From Herminiimonas sp. (GTDB lineage Bacteria; Pseudomonadota; Gammaproteobacteria; Burkholderiales; Burkholderiaceae_D): a stretch of 64,000 nucleotides of DNA. The stretch covers positions 123,183 through 187,182 of the forward strand of contig JAQGMR010000069.1 of NCBI GenBank assembly GCA_028292265.1, given 5' to 3'. Below are positions 42,053 through 51,157 of this stretch, in pieces. The notes under the pieces were generated by a model, which had not been told where the DNA came from, ran no database searches, and saw only the letters and a program-made list of their open reading frames with translations. The position numbers and the translations under genes are program-made. Every line of letters begins with the position of its first letter. Position 1 is the stretch's first letter.

Positions 42053-44719
42053 TTATGCCTTCCGTCTTGGGTCCTGGCGCCGTCGCGCAATCTTCAGCGC
42101 TTCAACCCATAGCAGCGTCCCGGCACCCGCGGCCAAAGCCACCATGGCGTCCCGAGCTGACAGCGGGGTAAAGCGGAACACCGTTTGAAGGAATGGCGTA
42201 TAGACGGCCAGCGAGAGCAAGCCGATCGACGTTCCGGTTACGATCCAAAGCACCCTGTTGGGCTCGCGCAGCGATGCGAACAGGGTTCGGCTGCGCGAGC
42301 GGTTTGAAAAGATCAGCATCAGATTTGCCACGACGAGGGTTGAAAAGCCGAGCGCCCTGGCTTCTGACTCCGGCAGGACCCTTGTCGCCCAGCCGTACGT
42401 GACCAGCACCACCAGCAAGGCCCCTACCCCTTGAAGCAGCGCGAGTGTGATTGCGCGGTGTCCAAACAGGGGTGTCTCCGGTGCGCGGGGCGGCTGCCGC
42501 ATGATGTTCGATCCGGCCGGCTCATTCTCGGATACGAGAGAGCAGGCGGGATCGATAATGAGCTGCAGGAACACGATATGCATTGGATACAGCATGACCG
42601 GCCATCCCAGCAGGACCGGCAGCAGTGCCATGCCGGCAATGGGCACATGCATGGAGAGGATGTAGGTCATCGACTTCTGCATGTTGTTGAAGATGCGGCG
42701 ACCGTGACGGACCGCCTGGACGATGGAATCGAAGTTGTCGTCCAGCAGAACCAGCGACGCGGATTCGCGCGCGACCTCGGTGCCCCGCAGACCCATGGCG
42801 ATGCCCGCGTGGGCGGCTTTGAGCGCCGGCGCGTCGTTCACGCCATCACCCGTCATGGCGACCACTTCGCCGTTTTCCCTGAGCGCCTGCACGATGCGCA
42901 GCTTTTGCGCTGGCGCGATACGGGCACAAACGCTGACTGCGCGAATCCGGCGTCGCAACTTCGGCTCACTCATGGCTGACAATTCGTCGCCGCTCAATAC
43001 CGCTTCACCCGCCAGGCCGGCTTGCGCGGCAATGGCGCTGGCGGTAGCGGGATAATCGCCGGTAATCATCACCACGCGAATGCCGGCTTCCTGACACTGC
43101 CGTATCGCTTCCGGAATGCCTGATCGAAGCGGGTCGGCGAGCCCGATCAAGCCGACAAAGTCGAAGTTGAAATCATGCTCGCTCGGCGGCCATTGTTCGC
43201 CGCGAAAAGTTGCCTTGGCCACGCCCAGGACGCGCAAACCGAGGTGAGCGAGGCGGTCCGCTTCCGTCAGGGCAGCCGTTGCGGCCGTGCTATCAAGGTG
43301 GCATAGATCCACGACCGCTTCGGGCGCGCCCTTGGCAGCGACGACATAATCATCGCGGTCCACCGACTTCCACGCGTGCGACATGGCCCGCAAGGCTGGT
43401 GTCAGAGCGTATTCACGCACCAAGACCCAGTCGCGATGCAGGTGCTCGGTGCCCCCGAGGAAATGGATTCCCAGCCGGTGGAACGCCTTTTCCATCGGGT
43501 CGGAAGGGGTCGTTTCGCTGGCAAGAATGGCAAACTCCACCAGCTCGTGGAACGGCTCTGGCAGCGCCTCGGACAACGTTCCGGGTGGCGCATCCGCGAC
43601 GGCAAAGGTGGCGCCATTTGCATGGAGCATTGCCACTGTCATCTGATTCTGGGTAAGCGTTCCGGTTTTGTCCACGCATAGCACCGACGTCGCGCCCAGG
43701 GTTTCAATGGCGGCAAGACGGCGGGTCAGAACATGGGCGCGCGCAAGGCGCCAGGCGCCCAATGCTGGAAAGACGGTCAGCACCACCGGAAACTCGGCCG
43801 GCAGCATCGACATCGCAATCGCAATGCCGGCCAGTACGGCCTGCAGCCAGTCGCCGCGGATCAGACCATCGATCACGACTAACAGCACGCTCAGCCCGAA
43901 GCCAAGCAAGGCCAGCGTGGTGACCAGCCTGGCGGTCTGCCTCTGCAGGGGCGATGGGCCGGGCGCAAGTTCGTGCAGCGCCGCGCCGATACGGCCGATC
44001 TCGCTGCCGGCACCGGTTTGCGTCACGCGTGCAATGCCGTGGCCAAGCACCACCAGGGTGCCGGAATAGAGGAATGGCAGGTCGTCGCCGCCTGGGGCTG
44101 GCCTGACGTTTTCAGTCGTGCCGGAGACCGTATTCCGGGTGCCGCCGGTCGCTTCGGAAGACGATGCGTGGACCGTCGTCGTATCCACCGACAATGGCGC
44201 TTGCAGGTCGGCGCCGGCAGGCGTTTTGCGAACCGGCACCGACTCGCCAGTCAGTGCGGATTCATCCACCTGCAGATCATTGCCGGAGATGAGAATTGCG
44301 TCGGCGGGTACGCGGTCGCCTTCGGCAAGAACCACAATGTCACCGCGCACGATGTCGCGGCTGTCGATCAGTTGGCGGACGCCGTCGCGGATGACGCATG
44401 AGCGCGGATTGCTCATGTCGCGCAGGGCCTCCAGCGCGTGCTCTGTCTTGCCTTCCTGGTAGAGCGTCAGCCCGAAGCTGACCAGCACCATAGCAAACAG
44501 AAAAATGCCTTCCAGCGCTTCCCCCAATGCGAGATAGAGCAAGCCGGCGCCGAAGAGCAGCAGGAACATTGGCTCGCGCGCGGCGTCGCGCAGGATGCGC
44601 CAGCCGTTGCGGCCCGGCCCGGAAGGCAGTTCGTTTCTGCCGTCCTCGGCCAGGCGGCGTTGTGCCTCCTGTGCGCCAAGGCCGTGGGACGTTGCGGTGT
44701 GTGGGGTGGCGTCGTTCAT
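42053..44719 (-). CDS. Cation-transporting P-type ATPase (type II, Ca2+-ATPase-like)
   Basis: 888 residues. The phosphorylation site is VLCVDKTGTLTQNQM near residue 353; the TGES actuator motif is ESALTGESVPVRK near 155; MTGDGVNDAPALKAAHAG is the hinge near 625. Membrane segment 4 reads LPAEFPVVLTVF where PEGLP is usual in Ca2+ pumps. The ion is therefore unclear. It starts 9 bases after the mgtA stop and is the last gene of the phaC operon. Weak ribosome binding site, consistent with coupled translation. Confidence 0.9.
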   Translation of the reverse strand: MNDATPHTATSHGLGAQEAQRRLAEDGRNELPSGPGRNGWRILRDAAREPMFLLLFGAGLLYLALGEALEGIFLFAMVLVSFGLTLYQEGKTEHALEALRDMSNPRSCVIRDGVRQLIDSRDIVRGDIVVLAEGDRVPADAILISGNDLQVDESALTGESVPVRKTPAGADLQAPLSVDTTTVHASSSEATGGTRNTVSGTTENVRPAPGGDDLPFLYSGTLVVLGHGIARVTQTGAGSEIGRIGAALHELAPGPSPLQRQTARLVTTLALLGFGLSVLLVVIDGLIRGDWLQAVLAGIAIAMSMLPAEFPVVLTVFPALGAWRLARAHVLTRRLAAIETLGATSVLCVDKTGTLTQNQMTVAMLHANGATFAVADAPPGTLSEALPEPFHELVEFAILASETTPSDPMEKAFHRLGIHFLGGTEHLHRDWVLVREYALTPALRAMSHAWKSVDRDDYVVAAKGAPEAVVDLCHLDSTAATAALTEADRLAHLGLRVLGVAKATFRGEQWPPSEHDFNFDFVGLIGLADPLRSGIPEAIRQCQEAGIRVVMITGDYPATASAIAAQAGLAGEAVLSGDELSAMSEPKLRRRIRAVSVCARIAPAQKLRIVQALRENGEVVAMTGDGVNDAPALKAAHAGIAMGLRGTEVARESASLVLLDDNFDSIVQAVRHGRRIFNNMQKSMTYILSMHVPIAGMALLPVLLGWPVMLYPMHIVFLQLIIDPACSLVSENEPAGSNIMRQPPRAPETPLFGHRAITLALLQGVGALLVVLVTYGWATRVLPESEARALGFSTLVVANLMLIFSNRSRSRTLFASLREPNRVLWIVTGTSIGLLSLAVYTPFLQTVFRFTPLSARDAMVALAAGAGTLLWVEALKIARRRQDPRRKA

Positions 44720-44728
44720 GGCGCTGTG

Positions 44729-47413
44729 CTAACTGAGCCCGTAACGACGTATGAATCGCGACTTCACCCACTGGCTAAGCAGTAGATAGGCGCCGAGCAC
44801 GGCTGGCAGCGCTAGCCAGTACGACAGCGGCATTGGCACGAAGCCGAGTGTGGCCGCGAATGGGGATACGGGAAGCCACATGCCGAAGAGACATATCAAG
44901 AGCGTCGTAAGCAGCAGCGGCAGGCTCGGCCGGCTTTGCACGAAAGGGATTCTTCCAGTGCGGATGATGTGGACGACAAGCGTTTGCGACAGGAGCGATT
45001 CGACGAACCAGCCGGTATGAAAAAGCGCTGGATTGCCGGCCGCGCCGAAGACATGCCAAAGCAGCCAGAAGGTGAGGTAGTCGAACAGGGAGCTGACCGG
45101 GCCCATGCACAGCATGAATCGGCCAATACCGGCGAGGTCCCACCGGCGCGGCTGTTTCATGTAGCTGGCATCGACATGGTCGGTCGCTACCGTGGTCTGC
45201 GAGAAGTCGTACAGCAGGTTGTTCAACAGTATCTGGACCGGGGCCATTGGCAGGAAAGGCAGGAAGGCGCTTGCGCCCAGTACGCTGAGCATATTGCCGA
45301 AGTTGGAACTGGCGCTCATCTTGATGTACTTGAGGATGTTGCCGAACACCTTGCGGCCTTCGAGAATCCCGTCGTTTAGCGCCATCAGGCTTTTTTTCAG
45401 GAGGATGATGTCGGCGGATTCCTTGGCTATGTCGACCGCGCTGTCGACCGAGATGCCGACGTCGGCTGTCTTGAGCGCCGCGCCGTCGTTGATGCCGTCG
45501 CCGAGGTAGCCGACCACATGCCCACCGGCCTGCAAAGCGCGGATAACGCGTGCCTTCTGCTGCGGCGCCAGCTTGGCGAAAATGGAGGTAGCCTCAACTT
45601 GGGCCGCGAGCGTTTCGTCAGACATGGCTTCGATCGCGCTGCCCAGCAAGACGTTAGTGGTATTCAACCCGACCTGGCGGCAAACGTTGCACGAGACGGC
45701 GGCGTTATCGCCGGTCAGCACCTTGACCGTGACGCCATGGCGCTTGAGGGCCCGGATTGCTTCGGCCGCGCTGTCTTTGGGTGAGTCCAGAAATGCGATA
45801 TACCCAACGAGCACCAGGTTGGCCTCATCGACATTGCCGAACTTCTGCTCGTCCGCGGGTATCTCCCGGAAGGCGACCGCGATCACGCGAAATCCGTCCT
45901 CGTTAAGGTCCTGGACGACCTTGCCGAGTTCATCGCCTTGACGTCCGTCTATTGGAATCAGTTCGCCCGCTTTTTCTGCGCGCGTGCAGACGCTCACCAC
46001 TTCTTCTACGGCACCCTTGCAGATCAGAAGCCGGACGCCGTCGCTGCGCTCCACGATGACCGACATGCGACGGCGCTGGAAGTCGAACGGAATCTCGTCG
46101 ACCTTTTTGAAATCGGTATCGGTCTTAAGTCTTTCATGCACGTCGACGTACTTCAGGACCGCCACGTCAAGCAAATTTTTCAGGCCGGTTTGGTGATAGC
46201 TGTTGAGGTAGGCGTATTCGGTAACCTTCTCTGAATCATTGCCGAAGATGTCGACATGCTTTTCGAGGATCACCTTGTCCTGGGTGAGTGTGCCGGTCTT
46301 GTCGGTGCAAAGGATATCCATCGCACCAAGGTTTTGGATCGCATTCAGTCGTTTGACGATCACGCGCTTGTCTGCCATGGCAAGCGCGCCAGTCGCAAGG
46401 TTTATGGTGATAATCATTGGCAGCATTTCCGGCGCCAGCCCTACCGCAACGGCCACGGCGAACAGCAGGGCTTCGAGCCAGTCCCCCTTGGTAAGGCCAT
46501 TCACCAGGAACACCAGCGGCACCATGACGAGCATCACGCGCAGCATGAACCAGATGAATTTGTTGACGCCGCGATCGAAGCTGGTGAGTTCACGTTCGCT
46601 GGCCAGGTCCGCCGCAATATGGCCGAAGGCAGTTTGCGCGCCCGTGGCAACCACCAGCGCGCAGGCGGTGCCACTGGCGACGTTGGTGCCCATGAACGCA
46701 ATGTTGCTCAGGTCAAGCACCGAGGCAGGTTGCGCCGTGACCGCCGCGGCAAATCGTTCGACCGGCATCGACTCGCCAGTCAATGAAGCCTGGCTCAGGA
46801 ACAGGTCCTTGCAGGACAGGATGCGCACATCGGCTGGCACAATGTCTCCGACCGAGAGAAAGACAATGTCGCCTGGCACGATGTCCGCCAGCGGCAGTGC
46901 AAGCTTGCCGACATCCGGCGCTGGCAGCGGCGAGGGCAGGGCAGCTTGCGACCGCGTACGGCGCTGTCGTGGCCCGGGCAAGTCTTTCCGGCTGACTGTG
47001 ACGGTGGTCGCGACCATGGCACGCAATCGCTCCGCGGCCCGGTCCGAACGATGTTCCTGCACGAAGGAAAGCAGCGAAGACAGCACCACCATGACGGCGA
47101 TCACCACGGCACTCCATCCCTGGCCAGTCAGATAATTGACTACGGCTAGTGCAAACAACAGAAGCGACAGCGGGCTTGCGAGCAGCGAAATGAAATGCAG
47201 CACGGCGCCCCGGCGCGCGTTGCGCGCCACGACGTTTGGCCCGTATTTTCCAAGCCGTTCGGCGGCCTCGCCATTTGAGAGGCCATCGAGCGAGCATTGC
47301 AGGGAAGTCAGGGCGCCCTCGGGCGACTGCAGGGCAATGCGCAACACGACGTCACTGGAAGCCGGTTGGGAGCTCCTTGCGCGACGGCCGGGCAGGACAG
47401 CGGATCCAAACAT
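44729..47413 (-). CDS. mgtA: Magnesium-translocating P-type ATPase MgtA
   Basis: 894 residues with TGESMPVERF near 215, the MgtA-typical GLAPEMLPMIITINLATGA near 340, phosphorylation site ILCTDKTGTLTQDKV near 375, and YLNSYHQTGLKNLLDVAV. YLGDGINDGAALKTADVG is the hinge motif. It imports Mg2+ (known for the family). AAGGAGA precedes ATG 47413. No mgtL-like leader or Mg2+ riboswitch is visible; only 48 bases separate it from the upstream cyclase gene, and these hold a palindromic element. It appears to belong to the FNR-led phaC operon rather than having its own Mg2+-sensing leader. Confidence 0.93.
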   Translation of the reverse strand: MFGSAVLPGRRARSSQPASSDVVLRIALQSPEGALTSLQCSLDGLSNGEAAERLGKYGPNVVARNARRGAVLHFISLLASPLSLLLFALAVVNYLTGQGWSAVVIAVMVVLSSLLSFVQEHRSDRAAERLRAMVATTVTVSRKDLPGPRQRRTRSQAALPSPLPAPDVGKLALPLADIVPGDIVFLSVGDIVPADVRILSCKDLFLSQASLTGESMPVERFAAAVTAQPASVLDLSNIAFMGTNVASGTACALVVATGAQTAFGHIAADLASERELTSFDRGVNKFIWFMLRVMLVMVPLVFLVNGLTKGDWLEALLFAVAVAVGLAPEMLPMIITINLATGALAMADKRVIVKRLNAIQNLGAMDILCTDKTGTLTQDKVILEKHVDIFGNDSEKVTEYAYLNSYHQTGLKNLLDVAVLKYVDVHERLKTDTDFKKVDEIPFDFQRRRMSVIVERSDGVRLLICKGAVEEVVSVCTRAEKAGELIPIDGRQGDELGKVVQDLNEDGFRVIAVAFREIPADEQKFGNVDEANLVLVGYIAFLDSPKDSAAEAIRALKRHGVTVKVLTGDNAAVSCNVCRQVGLNTTNVLLGSAIEAMSDETLAAQVEATSIFAKLAPQQKARVIRALQAGGHVVGYLGDGINDGAALKTADVGISVDSAVDIAKESADIILLKKSLMALNDGILEGRKVFGNILKYIKMSASSNFGNMLSVLGASAFLPFLPMAPVQILLNNLLYDFSQTTVATDHVDASYMKQPRRWDLAGIGRFMLCMGPVSSLFDYLTFWLLWHVFGAAGNPALFHTGWFVESLLSQTLVVHIIRTGRIPFVQSRPSLPLLLTTLLICLFGMWLPVSPFAATLGFVPMPLSYWLALPAVLGAYLLLSQWVKSRFIRRYGLS

Positions 47414-47439
47414 GGTGCGTCTCCTTGGGTGCTGCCCTG

Positions 47440-47482
47440 TGCCAGGAACCTGCGTGGCCTTCTACCGCGCAGGCTCCTGGCA
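47440..47482. repeat. Inverted repeat, copy 2 of the TACCGCGC-type element
   Basis: Arms TGCCAGGAACCTGCG (47440-47454) and CGCAGGCTCCTGGCA (47468-47482) match at 14 of 15 positions, with a 13-base loop. The right part, TCTACCGCGCAGGCTCCTGGC, is nearly the same as 22321-22341. It overlaps the last codons of the diguanylate cyclase gene, whose C-terminus CQEPAR it encodes. Confidence 0.6.
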
Positions 47483-48649
47483 GTGCGCGGAAGCGGGAAG
47501 TGCCGCTAGCGCGACCTGATTGCGGCCGCCGTTCTTGGCGCGATAGAGCGCCGTATCCGCATCCTTTAGCAGGTCGCTCCAGTCGGTATGTCCCACGCCC
47601 AGGAGTGCAACACCTATGCTGACGGTGAAACGCAGTGGTCCCTGAGGCGAATCAACGCGCAAGGATTCAATCGCGCCACGCAGGCGCTCAGCGCAAAGGC
47701 GGGCCTCCGCTTCGCCGGTCTCGGGCAAGATACAGACAAACTCCTCTCCGCCGATCCTGCCGATGTGATCGACCGTGCGCAAGTTGTCAACGCATACCTT
47801 CACCAGCGCCTGCAGCACCCGGTCCCCGATGTCGTGGCCATAAGTGTCGTTCACATCCTTGAAATGGTCGATGTCCAGCATGGCGACGGCAAGTGGGCGT
47901 CCGTGTCTTGACGCCAGGGCGATCTCGCGCTCCCCCACTTCATTGAGGTAGCGGCGATTGCAAGCGCCGGTCAGGCCGTCATGGCGCGCAACATGAAGTA
48001 GTTCCTTCTCGAACAGGAACGCCTTTTGCGTAAAGAACCTGATCGTCAGCAGCACGATCCAGGAAAGGACTCCGCCGAAAAGGTAAAGCATCATATTGTT
48101 GGCAAAGCCCAGCACGGTCAGTCTGATGGCGGACAAGGCGATGAACAGGATAGTCGGCGCGGCAAGAAAGAGAAGGAATGTCTTGCCGCATAGCGTCGCG
48201 ACCGGCAAGGTGAACAGACACGCGACGATGCCGGCCAGACCATACAGGAAGCCGTCCTTGAGCAGGAAAGCGGAGAGGATGATGGCGCCGGCATGCGTGC
48301 CAAATACGACGCCGCCGCGCTGTATCGGCGTCCACCGCAGACGCGACGGGAAATAGGCGGGAGCGCCGGCTGCGACCAGTACGACGCGAACAGCAAGCGC
48401 CAGTCGTGCGTGGTCCGCGTCGATCATGAAATCCCAGAAGCTGAACAGCAGCACCGCAAGCCCAAAGAGCGGCCCCATTACGGGTAGAAGTTGACCCATT
48501 TGCGCCTGCTGACGCTCGGTCAATTCGTGAGCCAGTTCGCCTGGAAGCGGTCGCAACAAAGACAGGTTGAGCCGCGCCAAATTGGGCACCTTGCCGCTGC
48601 CTTGGCTTAAGTGATCATGCCCGAACGGCGGCTGCCCGGCGATGCCCAT
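47462..48649 (-). CDS. Membrane diguanylate cyclase (GGDEF)
   Basis: 395 residues. Six or so hydrophobic segments (about 50-225, for example LPVMGPLFGLAVLLFSFWDF) form a membrane sensor domain. A GGDEF domain follows with HDGLTGACNRRYL and the active site RIGGEEF near 300. RTVD five residues before it is an intact I-site. It makes c-di-GMP. The ATG is 3 bases after the phaC stop and has no clear ribosome binding site, so it is coupled to phaC. Linking c-di-GMP synthesis to PHA and Mg2+ transport is uncommon. Confidence 0.9.
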   Translation of the reverse strand: MGIAGQPPFGHDHLSQGSGKVPNLARLNLSLLRPLPGELAHELTERQQAQMGQLLPVMGPLFGLAVLLFSFWDFMIDADHARLALAVRVVLVAAGAPAYFPSRLRWTPIQRGGVVFGTHAGAIILSAFLLKDGFLYGLAGIVACLFTLPVATLCGKTFLLFLAAPTILFIALSAIRLTVLGFANNMMLYLFGGVLSWIVLLTIRFFTQKAFLFEKELLHVARHDGLTGACNRRYLNEVGEREIALASRHGRPLAVAMLDIDHFKDVNDTYGHDIGDRVLQALVKVCVDNLRTVDHIGRIGGEEFVCILPETGEAEARLCAERLRGAIESLRVDSPQGPLRFTVSIGVALLGVGHTDWSDLLKDADTALYRAKNGGRNQVALAALPASAHCQEPAR

Positions 48650-48652
48650 GGT

Positions 48653-50449
48653 TCAGGGTTGGAGGACATAGTGACCGGGCGCGTCGCAAAGGGAATCCCC
48701 CATGGCTGGCGGGCTGGTCTTCTTGCCGCTGCGCCCGGCCAGCCACGATTCCCAGGCGGGCCACCACGAGCCTTCCTGCACCGGAACAGTGGCTTGCCAG
48801 GTGTCGGGGTCCACGTACGGTCCGTTCTCAGCATGGATGGCAGCCTGGAAGCTGCGACGCGGGTGACCCGGGGGTGATACGACGCCGGCGTTGTGTCCGC
48901 CGGACGTGAGCAGGAAAGTCACTTCGGTGTCGGTCAAAAGATGAATCTTGAAGGCGGAGCGCCACGGTGCAACATGGTCCGTCAAGGTGCCCACTGCGAA
49001 GAGCGGGATATCGATATCGGTCAGGGCAATCGGGCGCCCCTCGGTCCGGTACCGGCCTTCAGCCAGATCGTTGTTCAGGAACAGTTGGCGCAGGTATTCC
49101 GAGTGCATGCGTGCTGGCATTCGGGTGGCGTCCGCATTCCACGCCGTCAGGTCGTTGCGTTGCTCTGGAAGTCCGAGCAGATAGTCGTTAAGCCGGCGCG
49201 ACCAGATCAGGTCGTTCGAGCGCAGCAGCTGAAAAGCTCCGGCCATCTGGCTGGTATCGAGAAAGCCTTGCTTCCACATGATGGCTTCCAGGAAGCTGAC
49301 CTGGCTTTCATCGATAAAGAGCGAAAGTTCACCCGGCTCTTCGAAGTCCACTTGCGAGGCGAACAGGGACATGCTGGCGAGACGCCGGTCGCCGTCCCGT
49401 GCCATGGTAGCCGCGGCAATGGAGAGGAGGGTGCCGCCGAGACAGTAACCGACTGCGTTGAGCTGGGGCGCGCCCGTAATTTCCAGCGCCTTGTCGATCG
49501 CGTCCATCACGCCCATGCGGCGGTAATCTTCCATCGAGAGGTCGCGGTCCGCCGCAACCGGGTTCTTCCATGAAATCATGAAGACGGTGTAGCCCTTGTC
49601 CACCAGGTACTTGACCAGCGAGTTTTGGGGGGATAGGTCGAGAATGTAGAACTTCATGATCCAGGCCGGCACGAAGAGCAGGGGAACCGCATGCACCTTC
49701 GGCGTGCTGGGAATGTACTGGATCAACTCAATCAGCGCGTTTCGAAGAACCACTTTGCCAGGCGTGATGGCAACCTGTTCACCGGGCCTGAACGCATTGT
49801 CTGACGCTGGTTTTTCATGCGTTAGGGCACGCTGCGAGTCGGCGAACGCGCGGAGGGCACCTTCGACCAGGTTGGCGCCGCCGCGCCGCGCTGTTTCCTG
49901 TAGTACTACCGGATTGGTCAGCAGGTAATTGGAAGGCGCCAGCATGTCCAGCACCTGGCGCACGGTAAAGGTGACGACATCTTCATGGTGCCGTGAAACG
50001 CCACGCACGCCCGTGGTTGCGCGATGCCACCACTGCTGGTGCAGCAGGAAGCCCTGAGACATTGCATTGAAAGGCCATTGCGCCCATGCCGGGTCGATAA
50101 AGCGCTTGTCTTGCGGCAGTGGTTCGACATGGGCCGCCGGTACGGTGTCGTGAGGGCGCACCGCCGCTTCACAATAGTTTTTCCAGCGCCAGAATTTCTG
50201 CACGGCGTCTTGCGCAAGGTCTGCCTGCTTTGACGGCGAAAGTTGCAGATGCGTGAGCCAGTCGAACCATGCATTCGCGAGAGCGGCGGGCGAGATGTTG
50301 CCGGTGACGCGGCCAAGGGCGGAGCCAAAAGCCAGATCAAGTTCCGATGTGGCCCGACGTCGTTCCGGAAGCGGTTTTGTCTGCGGACCAAGCCAGGCAC
50401 TGGCCAGCCTTTCATGGCTGGTGGAATGCGGCAGAATTTTGGTGGCCAT
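48653..50449 (-). CDS. phaC: Class I poly(3-hydroxyalkanoate) synthase PhaC
   Basis: About 598 residues. The lipase-like box is VGYCLGGTLLS with the nucleophile Cys near residue 335. The catalytic Asp is in GTLTDHVAPW near 488 and His in SGGHNAGVVSPPGHP near 518. Length and motifs fit class I PhaC, which polymerises hydroxyacyl-CoA at granules. ATG 50449 is chosen over TTG 50485 because a well-placed FNR promoter predicts a transcript start near 50469. No phaA/phaB genes are adjacent, so this is likely a second synthase tied to the stress cluster. Confidence 0.93.
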   Translation of the reverse strand: MATKILPHSTSHERLASAWLGPQTKPLPERRRATSELDLAFGSALGRVTGNISPAALANAWFDWLTHLQLSPSKQADLAQDAVQKFWRWKNYCEAAVRPHDTVPAAHVEPLPQDKRFIDPAWAQWPFNAMSQGFLLHQQWWHRATTGVRGVSRHHEDVVTFTVRQVLDMLAPSNYLLTNPVVLQETARRGGANLVEGALRAFADSQRALTHEKPASDNAFRPGEQVAITPGKVVLRNALIELIQYIPSTPKVHAVPLLFVPAWIMKFYILDLSPQNSLVKYLVDKGYTVFMISWKNPVAADRDLSMEDYRRMGVMDAIDKALEITGAPQLNAVGYCLGGTLLSIAAATMARDGDRRLASMSLFASQVDFEEPGELSLFIDESQVSFLEAIMWKQGFLDTSQMAGAFQLLRSNDLIWSRRLNDYLLGLPEQRNDLTAWNADATRMPARMHSEYLRQLFLNNDLAEGRYRTEGRPIALTDIDIPLFAVGTLTDHVAPWRSAFKIHLLTDTEVTFLLTSGGHNAGVVSPPGHPRRSFQAAIHAENGPYVDPDTWQATVPVQEGSWWPAWESWLAGRSGKKTSPPAMGDSLCDAPGHYVLQP

Positions 50450-50475
50450 GGACGCCCGGGTTGATGGTTTGCGCA

Positions 50476-50516
50476 AGAATAACAACCAGCTGTCGAGCTC
50501 GGTTGATGCACATCAA
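50476..50516 (-). promoter_or_regulatory. Class II FNR-type promoter of the phaC operon
   Basis: A perfect FNR/Anr box, TTGAT-GCAC-ATCAA (it reads TTGAT-GTGC-ATCAA on the minus strand), at 50503-50516 is followed 21 bases later on the minus strand by TATTCT (50481-50476), a good -10. The box centre is then about 40.5 bases before the expected start near 50469, the classical FNR class II position, and the leader is about 20 bases. Confidence 0.75.
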
Positions 50517-50581
50517 TTCGGTCCGAAAGGGACGGTTCGAACGGAAGCGTGCTGCAAAGAGCAGACGGCGGGACAACTGAC

Positions 50582-50734
50582 TTATGAACTTGAAGGCGAT
50601 TTTGGGAGCGTACGGTAGAGCAGGATTGGGAGCGGCGAGGCGGACAGCAGCTTCAGCGTAACACTGCCAAGGAAGGCATGGTGGAAGCCGCTACGGCCGT
50701 GCGAACCAATAAAAATGAGATCACAGTCATGACT
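50582..50734 (-). pseudogene. Universal stress protein remnant (C-terminal third)
   Basis: About 49 residues, CDLIFIGSHGRSGFHHAFLG followed by SVTLKLLSASPLPILLYR and a stop, match the C-terminal part of a UspA domain, including G-2x-G-9x-G-S. Upstream the frame continues open but the sequence is no longer Usp; instead it is the opposite strand of a dps-like gene. The break coincides with the palindrome AGTCATGACT at 50725-50734. The N-terminal two thirds of the gene are gone. Confidence 0.75.
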
Positions 50735-51082
50735 ACCACTTGATGCTCGACGAGCAGGGGGCAGAGCTCTTCGCCATGACCGACCCGATGGCCGAGCGCA
50801 TTCGTAGCTTGGAGAAGGCACGCTGCGGTCCATTGGGCATATTTCACGCTCCAACGCGTGCTCGACAACGATGCAAAATACGTGGAGCCGATCGACATGC
50901 TTTTCGATCTGTGCGACGACAACAAGGCGCTCGTCACGCGCTTGCGCGAGGTCCACGACCTTTGTTCCCGCGGCAGGGACATCGCATCGGCGAGCTTGAT
51001 TGAAGTCTGGATCAATGAGGGCGAACGACCTACCTGGTTCCTGTTCGAATCCAGCCGCCGCGGCGATTCCGGTGGGCATTAA
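50725..51082 (+). pseudogene. dps: Dps / ferritin-like starvation protein remnant with frameshifts
   Basis: Pieces of a Dps protein can be read in successive frames: HDYHLMLDEQGAELFAMTDP with MAERIR, then GTLRSIGHIS, then QRVLDNDAKYVEPIDMLFDL through RDIASASLIEVWINEGERPT and a stop at 51080-51082. At least two frameshifts lie around 50815-50865, and the N-terminal half with the ferroxidase ligands is missing. It starts exactly at the palindrome that ends the opposing usp remnant, so one rearrangement may have destroyed both genes. Confidence 0.8.
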
Positions 51083-51157
51083 GATGGCGATGCGTTCCGG
51101 CGGTTGATGGCCGGCGAAGATGGAAAACGGGTACATCCGTTTTCCACTTTTTCAACC

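Noticed and set aside
44729..47461. A Mg2+-sensing leader or riboswitch for mgtA
   Set aside because: Only 48 bases separate mgtA from the upstream gene, and they hold just the palindromic element, too short for a known mgtA leader.
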